DNA of 29,917 nucleotides, taken from contig CAJUCO010000030.1 in assembly GCA_910585245.1 (NCBI GenBank), forward strand, positions 1 to 29,917, in the 5' to 3' direction. The stretch is from an uncultured Oscillibacter sp. Lineage in GTDB: Bacteria; Bacillota; Clostridia; Oscillospirales; Oscillospiraceae. Shown here in pieces: positions 1 to 7,753 of this stretch (position 1 is its first letter; every line of letters starts with the position of its first letter). The notes below the pieces were generated by a model. The model had not been told where the DNA came from. It made no database searches and saw nothing but the letters and a program-made list of their open reading frames with translations. The position numbers and the translations under genes were made by a program.

Positions 1-108
1 TCAAAATTTCTCATTTCCACACACTGATCAAACGCTTATGAATACAGATTCTTAAAACTGACATTATTTATTTTTCTTTAAGCACTACTAGAATTATGCA
101 ATAGATCG

Positions 109-117
109 TGATATAAT
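109..117 (+). promoter_or_regulatory. Extended -10 promoter for the restriction gene
   Basis: A perfect TATAAT at 112-117 is preceded by TG at 109-110, giving an extended -10 (TGnTATAAT). No good -35 lies 17 nt upstream (TAGAAT at 89-94). It sits 39 nt before the start codon, and a GGAGGT ribosome site at about 142-147 precedes the ATG. The rest of 1-156 is AT-rich with no recognisable gene. Confidence 0.6.
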
Positions 118-156
118 ACTTCTGCATTAAAATGTGATTGTGGAGGTATTAACCTA

Positions 157-909
157 ATGAGAGAGCCAAAATTAAGAACTGTCAATAAGGCTGTGGCTCC
201 GTTCAATTTGAACTGTTTCCCAACAAAATTCATTGATACATTAGCCAGAGAAATCGTATATATGTTGGCAACAAAATCCTCTATGTCGCTAGAGGGGAAT
301 GAGTGGGAACAGATTTTTGCATTATGTGTTGGAGCCGAATGGAAACCGTCAAACGTTGGACTTGATGATGTTGTATTAGATAATTGCTGTTGGGGAGCAA
401 AAACGGTATTTGCATCAAAGAATATTGAGAAACAGAGAACTGTGCGACTTATTTCTGGTAGAAATTCGCCTACCTATAGTTATGGTGTAGACCGATTAAT
501 AAGTGAAAATCCGGACGAAATAGGAAAACTTGTTCTTGACATATGGAATGAAAGGGTTTCTGCTGTACGGCAAGTATTTAAATTTGTTCGGACAGTAGTT
601 TTAGTCAAGTCCAAAGATTATAGCGATTACTTGGTTTTTGAATTTGATACAGTGAGATATGACCCTGAATTGTATTTTTTTAAATGGAATTCTCGAATGA
701 ACCTAGAAGGGTACGAAAAAACGACAAAAAGACATAAGTTTACTTGGCAACCTAGCGGAAGCCAGTTTACAATTATTGAAGATATTCCGGATAAACGCTT
801 GCATATTTCTGTTAAAAAGCCGGAAAAGGTAAATAAAAACATGATTTTAAAAGCTGTGGACTTTGATAGTACATGGTATCGTGTAGTTTCCGAACATATA
901 AAAGTTTAG
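157..909 (+). CDS. Probable type II restriction endonuclease
   Basis: A 250-residue protein with no signal peptide or membrane segment. I do not recognise a named enzyme. The type II restriction call rests on three points. It lies 17 nt upstream of vsr, a gene that almost always travels with a cytosine-methyltransferase restriction system. Around residues 68-82 it has a D-(x)n-K arrangement (DDVVLDNCCWGAKTV) compatible with a PD-(D/E)XK core. It also has a conserved-looking C-terminal stretch FTWQPSGSQFTII. Start: ATG at 157 with GGAGGT just upstream. Base composition is AT-rich (a sampled row is 38% GC against about 70% after 1520), so it was probably acquired horizontally. No partner methyltransferase is visible; it would have to lie left of position 1 or be lost. 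Confidence 0.55.
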   Translation: MREPKLRTVNKAVAPFNLNCFPTKFIDTLAREIVYMLATKSSMSLEGNEWEQIFALCVGAEWKPSNVGLDDVVLDNCCWGAKTVFASKNIEKQRTVRLISGRNSPTYSYGVDRLISENPDEIGKLVLDIWNERVSAVRQVFKFVRTVVLVKSKDYSDYLVFEFDTVRYDPELYFFKWNSRMNLEGYEKTTKRHKFTWQPSGSQFTIIEDIPDKRLHISVKKPEKVNKNMILKAVDFDSTWYRVVSEHIKV

Positions 910-926
910 TTAGACGTTGAAAAAGC

Positions 927-1355
927 ATGGCTGATATTTTTGATAAAAAGAAACGTTCTGAAATAATGGGAAAAGTTCGATCCAACAATAATAAATCTAC
1001 CGAATTAAAACTGATTCAGGTGTTTGGGGAATACAACATTATCGGTTGGAAGAGGAACTATCCAGTAAAAGGTCACCCTGATTTTGTTTTTATTAAAAAG
1101 AAAATTGCTATTTTTGTTGACGGTTGCTTTTGGCACGGACATGACTGTCGTAATACCAAGCCTGCGGATAATGCTCAATATTGGGAAAATAAACGGGCAC
1201 GAAATATAAAACACGATACAGAAGTAACTCAGATGTTTGAGCAACGTGGTTGGCGAGTAATACGTATTTGGGAATGTGAACTAAAAAAGGCGAATAGAGA
1301 AAAACTGCTAGAAAAATTGAAAATTATTGAATCTAGGATTTCTAAAGAAACCTAA
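927..1355 (+). CDS. vsr: Very short patch repair endonuclease Vsr
   Basis: Vsr nicks 5' of the T in T:G mismatches formed when 5-methylcytosine deaminates, so it protects sites methylated by a Dcm-type C5 methyltransferase. The 142-residue length is typical. The family core is intact: GHPDFVF with Asp52, then VDGCFWHGHDC (residues 64-74) with Trp69, His70 and His72, and the late GWRVIRIWECEL motif (108-119). The ATG at 927 gives the usual MADIFDKKKRSEIM opening, though the ribosome site is weak. It follows the putative restriction gene by 17 nt in the same orientation and shares its AT-rich composition. It implies a present or past m5C methyltransferase, which this window does not contain. 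Confidence 0.93.
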   Translation: MADIFDKKKRSEIMGKVRSNNNKSTELKLIQVFGEYNIIGWKRNYPVKGHPDFVFIKKKIAIFVDGCFWHGHDCRNTKPADNAQYWENKRARNIKHDTEVTQMFEQRGWRVIRIWECELKKANREKLLEKLKIIESRISKET

Positions 1356-1519
1356 ATGATAGCTGCTTGATGTGATACTATTTTGATACCAAGAAAAATA
1401 GAAGCTAAAAATAACAGGTGAAATATTAACAAATTTGCGAACGTTTTACCTATGAAAGCATAGAAAATACAGCCCCATATAATAGGATTTGTCGAATACG
1501 AATGACAGGAGGTATTCCC
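1356..1519 (+). other. Boundary of the AT-rich island; possible promoter
   Basis: This non-coding stretch is still AT-rich and contains TGATAC twice (a direct repeat near 1376-1397). The switch to high GC happens sharply at about 1510-1530. A TATAAT at 1478-1483, with no convincing -35, could serve the next gene about 40 nt downstream. I saw no integrase gene or clear att duplication. Confidence 0.4.
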
Positions 1520-2404
1520 ATGCTTCACACCCTCTCCAACACCTCCCTCACCGCCGCCGTCCAGACCCACGGCGGCGAGCTGGTCTCCCTCCGGGACCGC
1601 TCCGGAACCGAATATCTCTGGCAAGGCGACCCCGCCTTCTGGTCCGGGCAAAATCCCATACTCTTCCCCATTGTCGGCAGTCTCAAAGACGGCAAGACGG
1701 ACATCGGCGGCGAGACCTTTGAAATGGGCCGCCATGGTTTTGCGCGGCAAAGCGAATTCACCCCCGTGGACCAGAGCCAGGACCACGCCGTCCTGGAGCT
1801 TCGGGAGAGCCCGGAGACCCTGGCCCAGTTCCCCTTCCCCTTTGTCCTCCGGGTCCGGCACCAGCTTCTCACAAACGGCTTTTCCACCACCTTCACTGTA
1901 GAAAACCCCGGACAGCAGCCTCTGCCTTTTTGCATCGGGGCCCACACCGCCATCCGCTGTCCCCTCTTCCCCGGCGAGCGTTTCGAGGACTACGCCCTCA
2001 CCTTTCACGATTGCGAGGACGCGGACACCCTCCTTCTCACCCCCCAGGGCCTCCTTCGGGACGGCGCGAAAGAGCCCATGCTCTCCGGCGGAACGGTAAC
2101 CCTGGACTACGCCGCCTTCCAGCGCCTGGACACCCTCATCTTCCAGAATCTTCGCTCTCAAAGCGTCTCCTTGCGGCACAAGGCCACGGGCCATGGCGTC
2201 CTCCTGGACTTTCATGACTTCCCCATGCTTGCCTTCTGGACCAAACCCGGCGCGCCTTTTTTGTGCATGGAACCCTGGCACGGCTGCGCCGCCTACGAGA
2301 GCGAATCCGGCCGCTTCCAGGACAAGCCCCACGTGATGGTCCTGGCCCCCGGCGGGCGCCAAGAGCTGACGTACAGCTTCTCGCTCTTAAAAGGCCCCGC
2401 GTAA
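1520..2404 (+). CDS. Aldose 1-epimerase family protein (LacX-like mutarotase)
   Basis: A cytoplasmic protein of 294 residues in the galactose-mutarotase-like beta-sandwich superfamily, expected to bind a sugar or sugar phosphate and interconvert anomers. Family features visible are the N-terminal THGGELVSL, the WSGQNPILFPIVG segment, MGRHGFAR (the GxxHGFAR catalytic-His motif of this clade), FCIGAHTAIRCP with a second His, and CMEPWHG near the C terminus. I start at ATG 1520 because AGGAGG lies 8 nt upstream at 1507-1512. The earlier in-frame ATG at 1502 would put that ribosome site inside the gene. It stands alone, with an AT-rich island on its left and a convergent gene on its right. The exact substrate cannot be read from sequence. 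Confidence 0.88.
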   Translation: MLHTLSNTSLTAAVQTHGGELVSLRDRSGTEYLWQGDPAFWSGQNPILFPIVGSLKDGKTDIGGETFEMGRHGFARQSEFTPVDQSQDHAVLELRESPETLAQFPFPFVLRVRHQLLTNGFSTTFTVENPGQQPLPFCIGAHTAIRCPLFPGERFEDYALTFHDCEDADTLLLTPQGLLRDGAKEPMLSGGTVTLDYAAFQRLDTLIFQNLRSQSVSLRHKATGHGVLLDFHDFPMLAFWTKPGAPFLCMEPWHGCAAYESESGRFQDKPHVMVLAPGGRQELTYSFSLLKGPA

Positions 2405-2422
2405 AAAACCGCGCGACACAAC

Positions 2423-2454
2423 AAAGCGGCCCCCGCTTATGCCGGGGCCGCTTT
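2423..2454. terminator. Bidirectional intrinsic terminator
   Basis: An 11-bp perfect stem (AAAGCGGCCCC at 2423-2433 with GGGGCCGCTTT at 2444-2454) and a 10-nt loop are followed by TT on the plus strand, giving a T run. It sits between the convergent epimerase gene and the anti-sigma gene. The minus-strand version ends in TTTGTTGT, so it can plausibly serve both. Confidence 0.85.
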
Positions 2455-2455
2455 T

Positions 2456-4018
2456 TCACCTCCCTCTTGGCCGAATCTCCAAATAGTAGTGTTCCTGTTC
2501 CAGATCCAGCTCCACCGAGGAGATGCCGCCCTCCAGGTCAAAGCCGTAATTTTGTCCGGTGATCTCCACGCCTTCCGCATTCACCAGCGTGGCCCTTTGC
2601 CGGGTGAAGATCAGACTGGACCCCAACCGGGTTGTCAAGTCATATCCTTGGAGCCCCACCTGTTCCGAGCCGGAACAGCCGAAGTCATAGCTGGGTGCTT
2701 TCCAGAAGGCACACTCCACCTTCACGCTTCCTCCGGCGGGCACCGTCACCGGGAAACGGAAGTATAGAACCCGGTCATGGCTCAGGGTTTCGCCAAGTAT
2801 ATCGTCCAGCCGCCCGTCGCTATAGCGGTCCACAGGCGCGCCGGAGAGGAGGCCATATTGGACCAGCAACTCCGCCACCGCCCCCCGGTACATCGGGAAA
2901 GTAACGGGCCCCTCTTCGAAGACCCAATCTTCCCCGTGCCACGCAAGGAAGTCCCGGCAAACCAGCTCCAGCGCCTCTTCCAAGGTGGTCTCCCTCCGGG
3001 TGACGGAGCAGGACACCCCGCCGATCTCCTCTCCCTCCTCACAGCCGCCGTCCTGGTAGCCCTGGAGCGTATAGTTTTCAAGGTCCTCTCCCAACACAAT
3101 CAGCAGTTTCACCTTTGCTTCGTTTCGCATTCCGTTGGGGACAAAATAGCTGTACCGCCGGAAGCTCCCGTCCGACTCCATACCGTTGAAGCCGTAGGTA
3201 AACACGGTGGTCCTCTCCGGACTTATGTCAAAGGAAACCGCCTGGGTCGCCGCCTGCCAAGCCTCGTGGGGGGCTTCAAAATCCGAGAACTCATACACGA
3301 TCGCCGGCACATCCAACGCCGGATAGGCCCCCAGGGCCTGCTCCAGATACGCCCCGCTCTCCAGCAGGGCCTTGTACTCCGTCCAGCTGTTCAAGGTCTC
3401 CAGGTTCATAGTGTCCGGCGTCTCCGCCCCAAAGGTGGACTGGAAGCCCCCGGAGTAAGGTCCGGCAAACAAAGTAGGCTCTAGGGACTCTCCATCCACC
3501 GCCACGGCAGGCAGGCGTTCCCTCAGCTCCGAAAAGCTCCCGGCAAAGGGATACAGGGCCGTCACCGTGACATCCTTCTCCGTCTCATTGCGCAAAATGT
3601 AGAGGTCCGTCACCTCCGCCCCCCACTGCCGGGGCTCCCCGTCGGAATAGGCCCCCAAGGCAAAGTCCCAAAATACCTCCCGCTCCGCCGTCAGCCCCGC
3701 CGGGTCTTCCACAGCTGTCAGAGGCAGCACCGGCCCTGCGTAGGACAAGAAGGCAGTTCCCTCCTCCACGCCGCCATATCCGTTTCCCGGCGCCACGCCG
3801 TCTCCTCCGCTGCCGCCGGACGTCGCGCCGGACATTCCGTACCCCCGGAAGCCGCCGCTCACCAGCCAGCCAAAGCCCAACCCGGCCACCAACCCGAGGC
3901 AGGCCGCCAGGGCCCCCCAGCGTTTCCATGCCGTCCGTCTCCGCCGGACCTCTAAAGCCTCCTCCACCAATGCCGCGTCCGCAAGGCCCAGAACCCGGAA
4001 CAGCCGCTCCGCCCTCAT
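2456..4018 (-). CDS. Anti-sigma-factor-like single-pass membrane protein
   Basis: A 520-residue protein whose N terminus (MRAERLFRVLGLADAALVEEA) matches the short cytosolic head of clostridial proteins encoded beside ECF sigma factors. An Arg-rich patch follows, then one membrane helix at about residues 38-57 (WGALAACLGLVAGLGFGWLV), then about 460 residues predicted to lie outside the cell. I do not recognise that outer part; it is acidic and aromatic-rich. Start: the ATG overlaps the sigma gene's stop as ATGA, implying translational coupling. The open frame runs on to 4687, but the upstream part is only the sigma gene read out of frame. By analogy it holds the sigma factor inactive until a signal arrives. 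No ZAS zinc motif (HxxxCxxC) is visible, so the anti-sigma role is inferred from context. Confidence 0.7.
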   Translation of the reverse strand: MRAERLFRVLGLADAALVEEALEVRRRRTAWKRWGALAACLGLVAGLGFGWLVSGGFRGYGMSGATSGGSGGDGVAPGNGYGGVEEGTAFLSYAGPVLPLTAVEDPAGLTAEREVFWDFALGAYSDGEPRQWGAEVTDLYILRNETEKDVTVTALYPFAGSFSELRERLPAVAVDGESLEPTLFAGPYSGGFQSTFGAETPDTMNLETLNSWTEYKALLESGAYLEQALGAYPALDVPAIVYEFSDFEAPHEAWQAATQAVSFDISPERTTVFTYGFNGMESDGSFRRYSYFVPNGMRNEAKVKLLIVLGEDLENYTLQGYQDGGCEEGEEIGGVSCSVTRRETTLEEALELVCRDFLAWHGEDWVFEEGPVTFPMYRGAVAELLVQYGLLSGAPVDRYSDGRLDDILGETLSHDRVLYFRFPVTVPAGGSVKVECAFWKAPSYDFGCSGSEQVGLQGYDLTTRLGSSLIFTRQRATLVNAEGVEITGQNYGFDLEGGISSVELDLEQEHYYLEIRPRGR

Positions 4019-4605
4019 ATGGCGATCCCCTCCCTTTCCAAAAATGTTCTCAGGGCCTTTCGGCTTCGAAAGAGGGAGGATTTCACCTTCCCCTCCCCAC
4101 AGCCCAGGGCCCGGGCCACCTCCGCCACGCTCTCCCCGTACCAGTACCGCCGGAGAAACATGGTCCGCCCCTCCCGGGAGAGGTCCCGAAGAAAGCCGTT
4201 TAAAAGCTCCGCCAGCTCCCCGTCCTCCACCGTCCGCTCCGTCCCGCCAGGGGCCGGGAGGCACTCCTCCAGCTCGCCCAGCAGCACCTCCGCGCCGCCG
4301 CCCCGCTTTTCCGCACGGCGGCCCTTCCAGCGGTCCAGAGACAAATTCCGCGTGATCTGCCCCAGCCAGGTCCGAAAGGACCCCGGCCGGGTGGGGGGAA
4401 TGGCCTCCCAGGCCCGGAGATAGGTGTCGTTGACGCACTCCTCCGCGTCCTCCCGGCTGTGGAGCAGGTTCCAGGCGATGCTGTGCAGGAGCCTTCCGTA
4501 TTTCCCCTCGGTCTCCCCAATGGCCCTCTGGTCCCGGTTCCAGTACAACTCGATGATCTGCCCGTCCTCCAAGCGCTCCGCCTCCTCTCCTGTCAGTTTG
4601 TCCAT
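4015..4605 (-). CDS. ECF-type RNA polymerase sigma factor
   Basis: A sigma-70 family protein of about 196 residues. Region 2 is seen as YGRLLHSIAWNLLHSREDAEE...DTYLRAWEAIPP, continuing to FRTWLGQITRNLSLDRWK. Region 4 is seen as LLNGFLRDLSREGRTMFLRRYWYGESVAEVARALGCGEGKVKSSLFRSRKAL, with its helix-turn-helix. It would direct RNA polymerase to a small regulon, probably including its own operon. I use the ATG at 4605 (MDKLTGEEAERL), which fits the family's N terminus. A TTG at 4647 in frame is the alternative, and neither has a strong ribosome site. It overlaps the downstream anti-sigma-like gene by 4 nt, so the two form one regulatory unit. I could not identify its promoter. Confidence 0.9.
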   Translation of the reverse strand: MDKLTGEEAERLEDGQIIELYWNRDQRAIGETEGKYGRLLHSIAWNLLHSREDAEECVNDTYLRAWEAIPPTRPGSFRTWLGQITRNLSLDRWKGRRAEKRGGGAEVLLGELEECLPAPGGTERTVEDGELAELLNGFLRDLSREGRTMFLRRYWYGESVAEVARALGCGEGKVKSSLFRSRKALRTFLEREGIAI

Positions 4606-4651
4606 AAAGACGAGAAAACCCGCCCCCAGGTTTCGCGGCCTTCCCAAAAAA

Positions 4652-4681
4652 TTTCAAGCCCCCCTCCCAAACAGGAGGGGG
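4652..4681 (-). terminator. Terminator after proC
   Basis: Read on the minus strand, an 8-bp GC stem (CCCCCTCC with GGAGGGGG, 4660-4681) and 6-nt loop follow the proC stop codon. A T run (ATTTTTT) comes 7-8 nt later. It is imperfect because of the spacer before the T run, but it cleanly separates the pro genes from the sigma gene. Confidence 0.55.
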
Positions 4682-4688
4682 CGCCATT

Positions 4689-5486
4689 TTACCTCAGCTT
4701 TCCAGCTTTCTCACAGGCGGCCATTACCGCGTCCATCACCGCCCCCCGGAAACCCGCTTCCTCCAGCTTCCGCACACCCTGAATGGTGGACCCGCCGGGG
4801 GAGCACACCGCGTCTTTCAGCTCCCCGGGGTGCTTTCCGCTTTCCAGAATCAACCGGGCGGACCCCAGCACCATCTGGGCGGCGAACTCCAGAGCCTGGG
4901 CCCGGGGCAGCCCACAGGCCACGCCCCCGTCCGCCAGAGCCTCCACAAAAAGGTCCACAAAGGCCGGACCGCAGCCCGCCACGGCGGACCCCGCGTCCAT
5001 CTGCTTTTCCGGAATAGGGGAAAACCGCCCCGCTCCGGCCATGGACTCCAGAAAGACCCGCTCCTCCTCCTCCGTCATACCGGGGCCGGGGGTATAGAGT
5101 ACCATCCCCTCCCCGATGGAGCAGGGGGTGTTGGGCATGATGCGGAGGACGGGGTAATCCCCTCCCGCCATGTCCTGAATGCCGCTGATGGTCAGCCCCG
5201 CCGCCATGGAGACCAGGATGAAGCGGTCCTGCCGCGCCGCCAGAACCGGGGCGATCTCCGCCAGCAAATCACCCATCATCTGGGGTTTGATCCCCAGGAA
5301 GATATAGTCCGCGCTTCCCGCAATGGTCCGGTTATTGGACAGCGACGCCCCCAGCTCCTTCGCCAGGGCCTCCGCCTTGGCCTCCGTCCGGTTTGCCAGG
5401 AGCAGCTGCCCTCCCTCCAGCCGCCTCCGGGCCGCCCGGGCCAGGGCCCCGCCCATATTCCCCACGCCGATGAATCCGAATCGCAT
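4689..5486 (-). CDS. proC: Pyrroline-5-carboxylate reductase
   Basis: Catalyses the last step of proline synthesis, NAD(P)H-dependent reduction of 1-pyrroline-5-carboxylate to proline, in the cytosol. The 265-residue length is typical. An N-terminal Rossmann motif GFIGVGNMGGAL (residues 3-14), the MPNTP motif in mid-protein, CGPAF, and the signature KDAVCSPGGSTIQGV near the C terminus are all intact. The ribosome site AAAGGAGAGG precedes the ATG. It begins 14 nt after the proA stop, so proB, proA and proC form one operon. Confidence 0.96.
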   Translation of the reverse strand: MRFGFIGVGNMGGALARAARRRLEGGQLLLANRTEAKAEALAKELGASLSNNRTIAGSADYIFLGIKPQMMGDLLAEIAPVLAARQDRFILVSMAAGLTISGIQDMAGGDYPVLRIMPNTPCSIGEGMVLYTPGPGMTEEEERVFLESMAGAGRFSPIPEKQMDAGSAVAGCGPAFVDLFVEALADGGVACGLPRAQALEFAAQMVLGSARLILESGKHPGELKDAVCSPGGSTIQGVRKLEEAGFRGAVMDAVMAACEKAGKLR

Positions 5487-5500
5487 AGCCTTCCTCTCCT

Positions 5501-6748
5501 TTACCGCACCTGTCCCTCGCCGTAAATCACATACTTGCAGCTGGTCAGCTCCTCCAGTCCCATGGGCCCCCGGGCGTGCATCTTCTGGGTGGAGATGCCG
5601 ATTTCCGCCCCCAGGCCGAACTCCCCGCCGTCGGTAAACCGGGTGGAGGCGTTGACGTACACCGCCGCCGCGTCCACCGCATCCAGGAAATGCTGGGCCT
5701 TGAAATAGTTGGTGGTGATAATCGCCTCCGAGTGCCCCGTGCCGTGGGCATTGATGAATTGGACGGCCTCCTCCATGTCTTTCACCGTCCTCACGGCCAG
5801 GATGTAATCGTCATACTCCGCGTCCCAGTCGCTGTCCGCCGCCGGGACGGCCCGGTCTCCCAAAATCCCCAGGGCCCTTTCGTCACACCGGAGTTCCACC
5901 TTGTTTTTGTCCAGCAGGGGCACGGCCTTTTTCAAAAACGCCTCCGCAATGTCTTCCTGAACCAGCAGGCACTCCACGGCGTTGCACACCGAGGGGCGGG
6001 AGCACTTGGCGTTGTAGAGAATCTCCGCCCCCATGTCCAGGTCCGCCTCGCTGTCCACATAGATGTGGCACACCCCTTCCCCCGTGCGGATTACGGGGAC
6101 GCTGGCCTCCCTCGCCACGGCCCGGATGAGCCCCGCGCCGCCCCGGGGGATCAGCACGTCCACGTATCCGTCCAGGTGCATCAGCTCGTTGGCCGTCTCG
6201 TGGCTGGTGTCTTGAACCAGGGACACGCAGTCCTCCGGCAGTCCCGCGAAGGCCAGGGCCTTCCGCATCAGCTCCGCCGCCTTCCGGTTGGAGCGGATGG
6301 CCTCCTTCCCGCCCCGGAGGATGCAGACGTTACCGGACTTGAGACACAAGGCGGCGGCGTCCACGGTGACGTTGGGCCGGGCCTCGAAAATGATGGCCAC
6401 GACTCCCAGGGGCACCCGCCGCCGCCCGATGATGAGCCCGTTGGGCCGGGTCTCCATTTTATCCACGTTTCCAATAGGGTCCGGCAGGGCGGCGACCTGC
6501 CGGACCGCCTCCACGATGCCGGAAATCCGCTCCTCCGTGAGAGTCAGCCGGTCCAACATGGCCGAGCGCATCCCCGCCTCCTTCGCGGCGGCCACATCTT
6601 CCGCATTGGCCTCCAGCCACTCCGCTGAACGCGCCGTCAAAATTTCCGCGATGGCCTCCAAGGCGGCGTTCTTCCTCGCCGTCCCGGCGGTGGCCAAGGT
6701 GTAGGATGCGGCCTTGGCCGCCTGGGCCTGTTTTTGAAGCGCCGTCAT
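5501..6748 (-). CDS. proA: Glutamate-5-semialdehyde dehydrogenase (gamma-glutamyl phosphate reductase)
   Basis: Reduces gamma-glutamyl phosphate with NADPH to glutamate-5-semialdehyde, the second step of proline synthesis. A 415-residue aldehyde-dehydrogenase-fold protein with RRVPLGVVAIIFEARPNVTVDAAALCLKSGN, the ILRGGKEA segment, the active-site region NAKCSRPSVCNAVECLLV (catalytic Cys in PSVCNA), and the C-terminal FGLGAEIGISTQKMHARGPMGLEELTSCKYV. Start is ATG 6748, overlapping the proB stop as ATGA, with AGAAAGGCAGG upstream. The open frame extends to 6856, but those extra 36 codons are proB read out of frame. The ATGA coupling fits the known ProB-ProA complex that channels the unstable phosphate intermediate. 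Confidence 0.96.
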   Translation of the reverse strand: MTALQKQAQAAKAASYTLATAGTARKNAALEAIAEILTARSAEWLEANAEDVAAAKEAGMRSAMLDRLTLTEERISGIVEAVRQVAALPDPIGNVDKMETRPNGLIIGRRRVPLGVVAIIFEARPNVTVDAAALCLKSGNVCILRGGKEAIRSNRKAAELMRKALAFAGLPEDCVSLVQDTSHETANELMHLDGYVDVLIPRGGAGLIRAVAREASVPVIRTGEGVCHIYVDSEADLDMGAEILYNAKCSRPSVCNAVECLLVQEDIAEAFLKKAVPLLDKNKVELRCDERALGILGDRAVPAADSDWDAEYDDYILAVRTVKDMEEAVQFINAHGTGHSEAIITTNYFKAQHFLDAVDAAAVYVNASTRFTDGGEFGLGAEIGISTQKMHARGPMGLEELTSCKYVIYGEGQVR

Positions 6749-7560
6749 GATAGACCTGCCTTTCTTGCGGCGATGAACCGCGTCCCCACGTCTGCTCCCT
6801 CCACAATGCCGTACAGCTCCTCCGGCCTCTGGCCGTTGGTAATCACCATATCGCACCCGGCCTCCATGGCGATTCTCGCGGCAGAGAGCTTTGTCGCCAT
6901 GCCGCCGGTGCCCCGCCAGGTGCCCGCGCCCCCGGCCATTTCCAGAATCTCCGGCGTCAGCTCCATGACGCGGTGAAGCAGTTTCGCCTCCGGGTTCCGC
7001 TTGGGGTCCTGGTCATAGAGCCCGTCAATGTCGCTGAGGAGCACCAGTAATTCCGCCCCGCAGAGCTCCGCCACAATGGCGGAGAGGGTGTCGTTGTCCC
7101 CCAGCACCTTGTGGTGGCCCGTCTCGATCTCGGCGGAGGAGACGGAGTCATTTTCGTTCACCACCGGGATAATGCCCAGCTCCAGGAGGTTTCCGAAGGT
7201 GTTTTTCAGGTGCTCCGCCCGCATTGGGTCCTCCACGTCCTCCCCGGTGAGGAGAATCTGGGCCACGGTGCAGTTATATTCGGAAAAGAGCTTGTCGTAA
7301 ATGTGCATCATCCGGCACTGGCCCACGGCGGCGGCGGCCTGCTTCATCCCAAGAGCCCGGGGCCGCTCGTCCAGGCCCATCCGGGCCGTGCCCACGGCGA
7401 TGGCTCCGGAGGTCACCAAAATCACCTCGTGTCCTCCGCCGCTGAGGTCCGCCAGCACCCGGACCAGGCGCTCCATGCTTCGAAGGTTCAAACTTCCGGA
7501 GCTGTGGGTCAGGGTGGAGGTTCCCACTTTGACCACGATACGTTGTTTTTGTTCCTTCAC
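6745..7560 (-). CDS. proB: Glutamate 5-kinase, short form without PUA domain
   Basis: Phosphorylates glutamate to gamma-glutamyl phosphate, the committed and usually proline-inhibited step. The amino acid kinase fold is clear: RIVVKVGTSTLT at the N terminus, ILVTSGAIAVG, PVVNENDSVS, GDNDTLSAIVA, LLVLLSDIDGLYDQDP and GTGGMATKLSAARIA. I choose the GTG at 7560 because GGGAGG lies 5-8 nt upstream. The ATG at 7584 is in frame but has no ribosome site. That gives 271 residues. It ends right after the kinase domain, lacking the C-terminal PUA domain of the roughly 367-residue E. coli enzyme. First gene of the pro operon. Confidence 0.94.
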   Translation of the reverse strand: MKEQKQRIVVKVGTSTLTHSSGSLNLRSMERLVRVLADLSGGGHEVILVTSGAIAVGTARMGLDERPRALGMKQAAAAVGQCRMMHIYDKLFSEYNCTVAQILLTGEDVEDPMRAEHLKNTFGNLLELGIIPVVNENDSVSSAEIETGHHKVLGDNDTLSAIVAELCGAELLVLLSDIDGLYDQDPKRNPEAKLLHRVMELTPEILEMAGGAGTWRGTGGMATKLSAARIAMEAGCDMVITNGQRPEELYGIVEGADVGTRFIAARKAGLS

Positions 7561-7596
7561 AATTTCCTCCCGCCCCACGGGCATGATGTTGTGTTC

Positions 7597-7625
7597 AGTA
7601 TAGCACGGCGGGGCGGAAAAGAAAA
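7597..7625 (-). promoter_or_regulatory. Probable proBAC promoter
   Basis: Minus-strand TGCTATACT (extended -10, hexamer at 7597-7602) lies 37 nt before the proB GTG. The -35 is weak (TTTTCT at 7620-7625, spacer 17). The 14 nt CAGTATAGCACGGC on the plus strand here recur exactly at the MATE gene promoter (18413-18426). Confidence 0.55.
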
Positions 7626-7753
7626 GCGGCGTCCCGGAGAAAATGAAAAAACCGGCGGTCCCCATTCGGCAAGCAGGCCTTCTTTACAGCCTGAATCGGG
7701 AAAAGCCCACCGGGACTTCCCTTGCAGTTCGTTTCCCCCTTTTCCGGCGGCGC

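Noticed and set aside
1352..2362. 336-residue minus-strand frame
   Set aside because: Antisense of the epimerase gene; no family features and it crosses the GC boundary.
4019..4687. N-terminal extension of the anti-sigma frame to 743 residues
   Set aside because: The added 223 residues are the sigma gene read in another frame; the ATGA start at 4018 is better supported.
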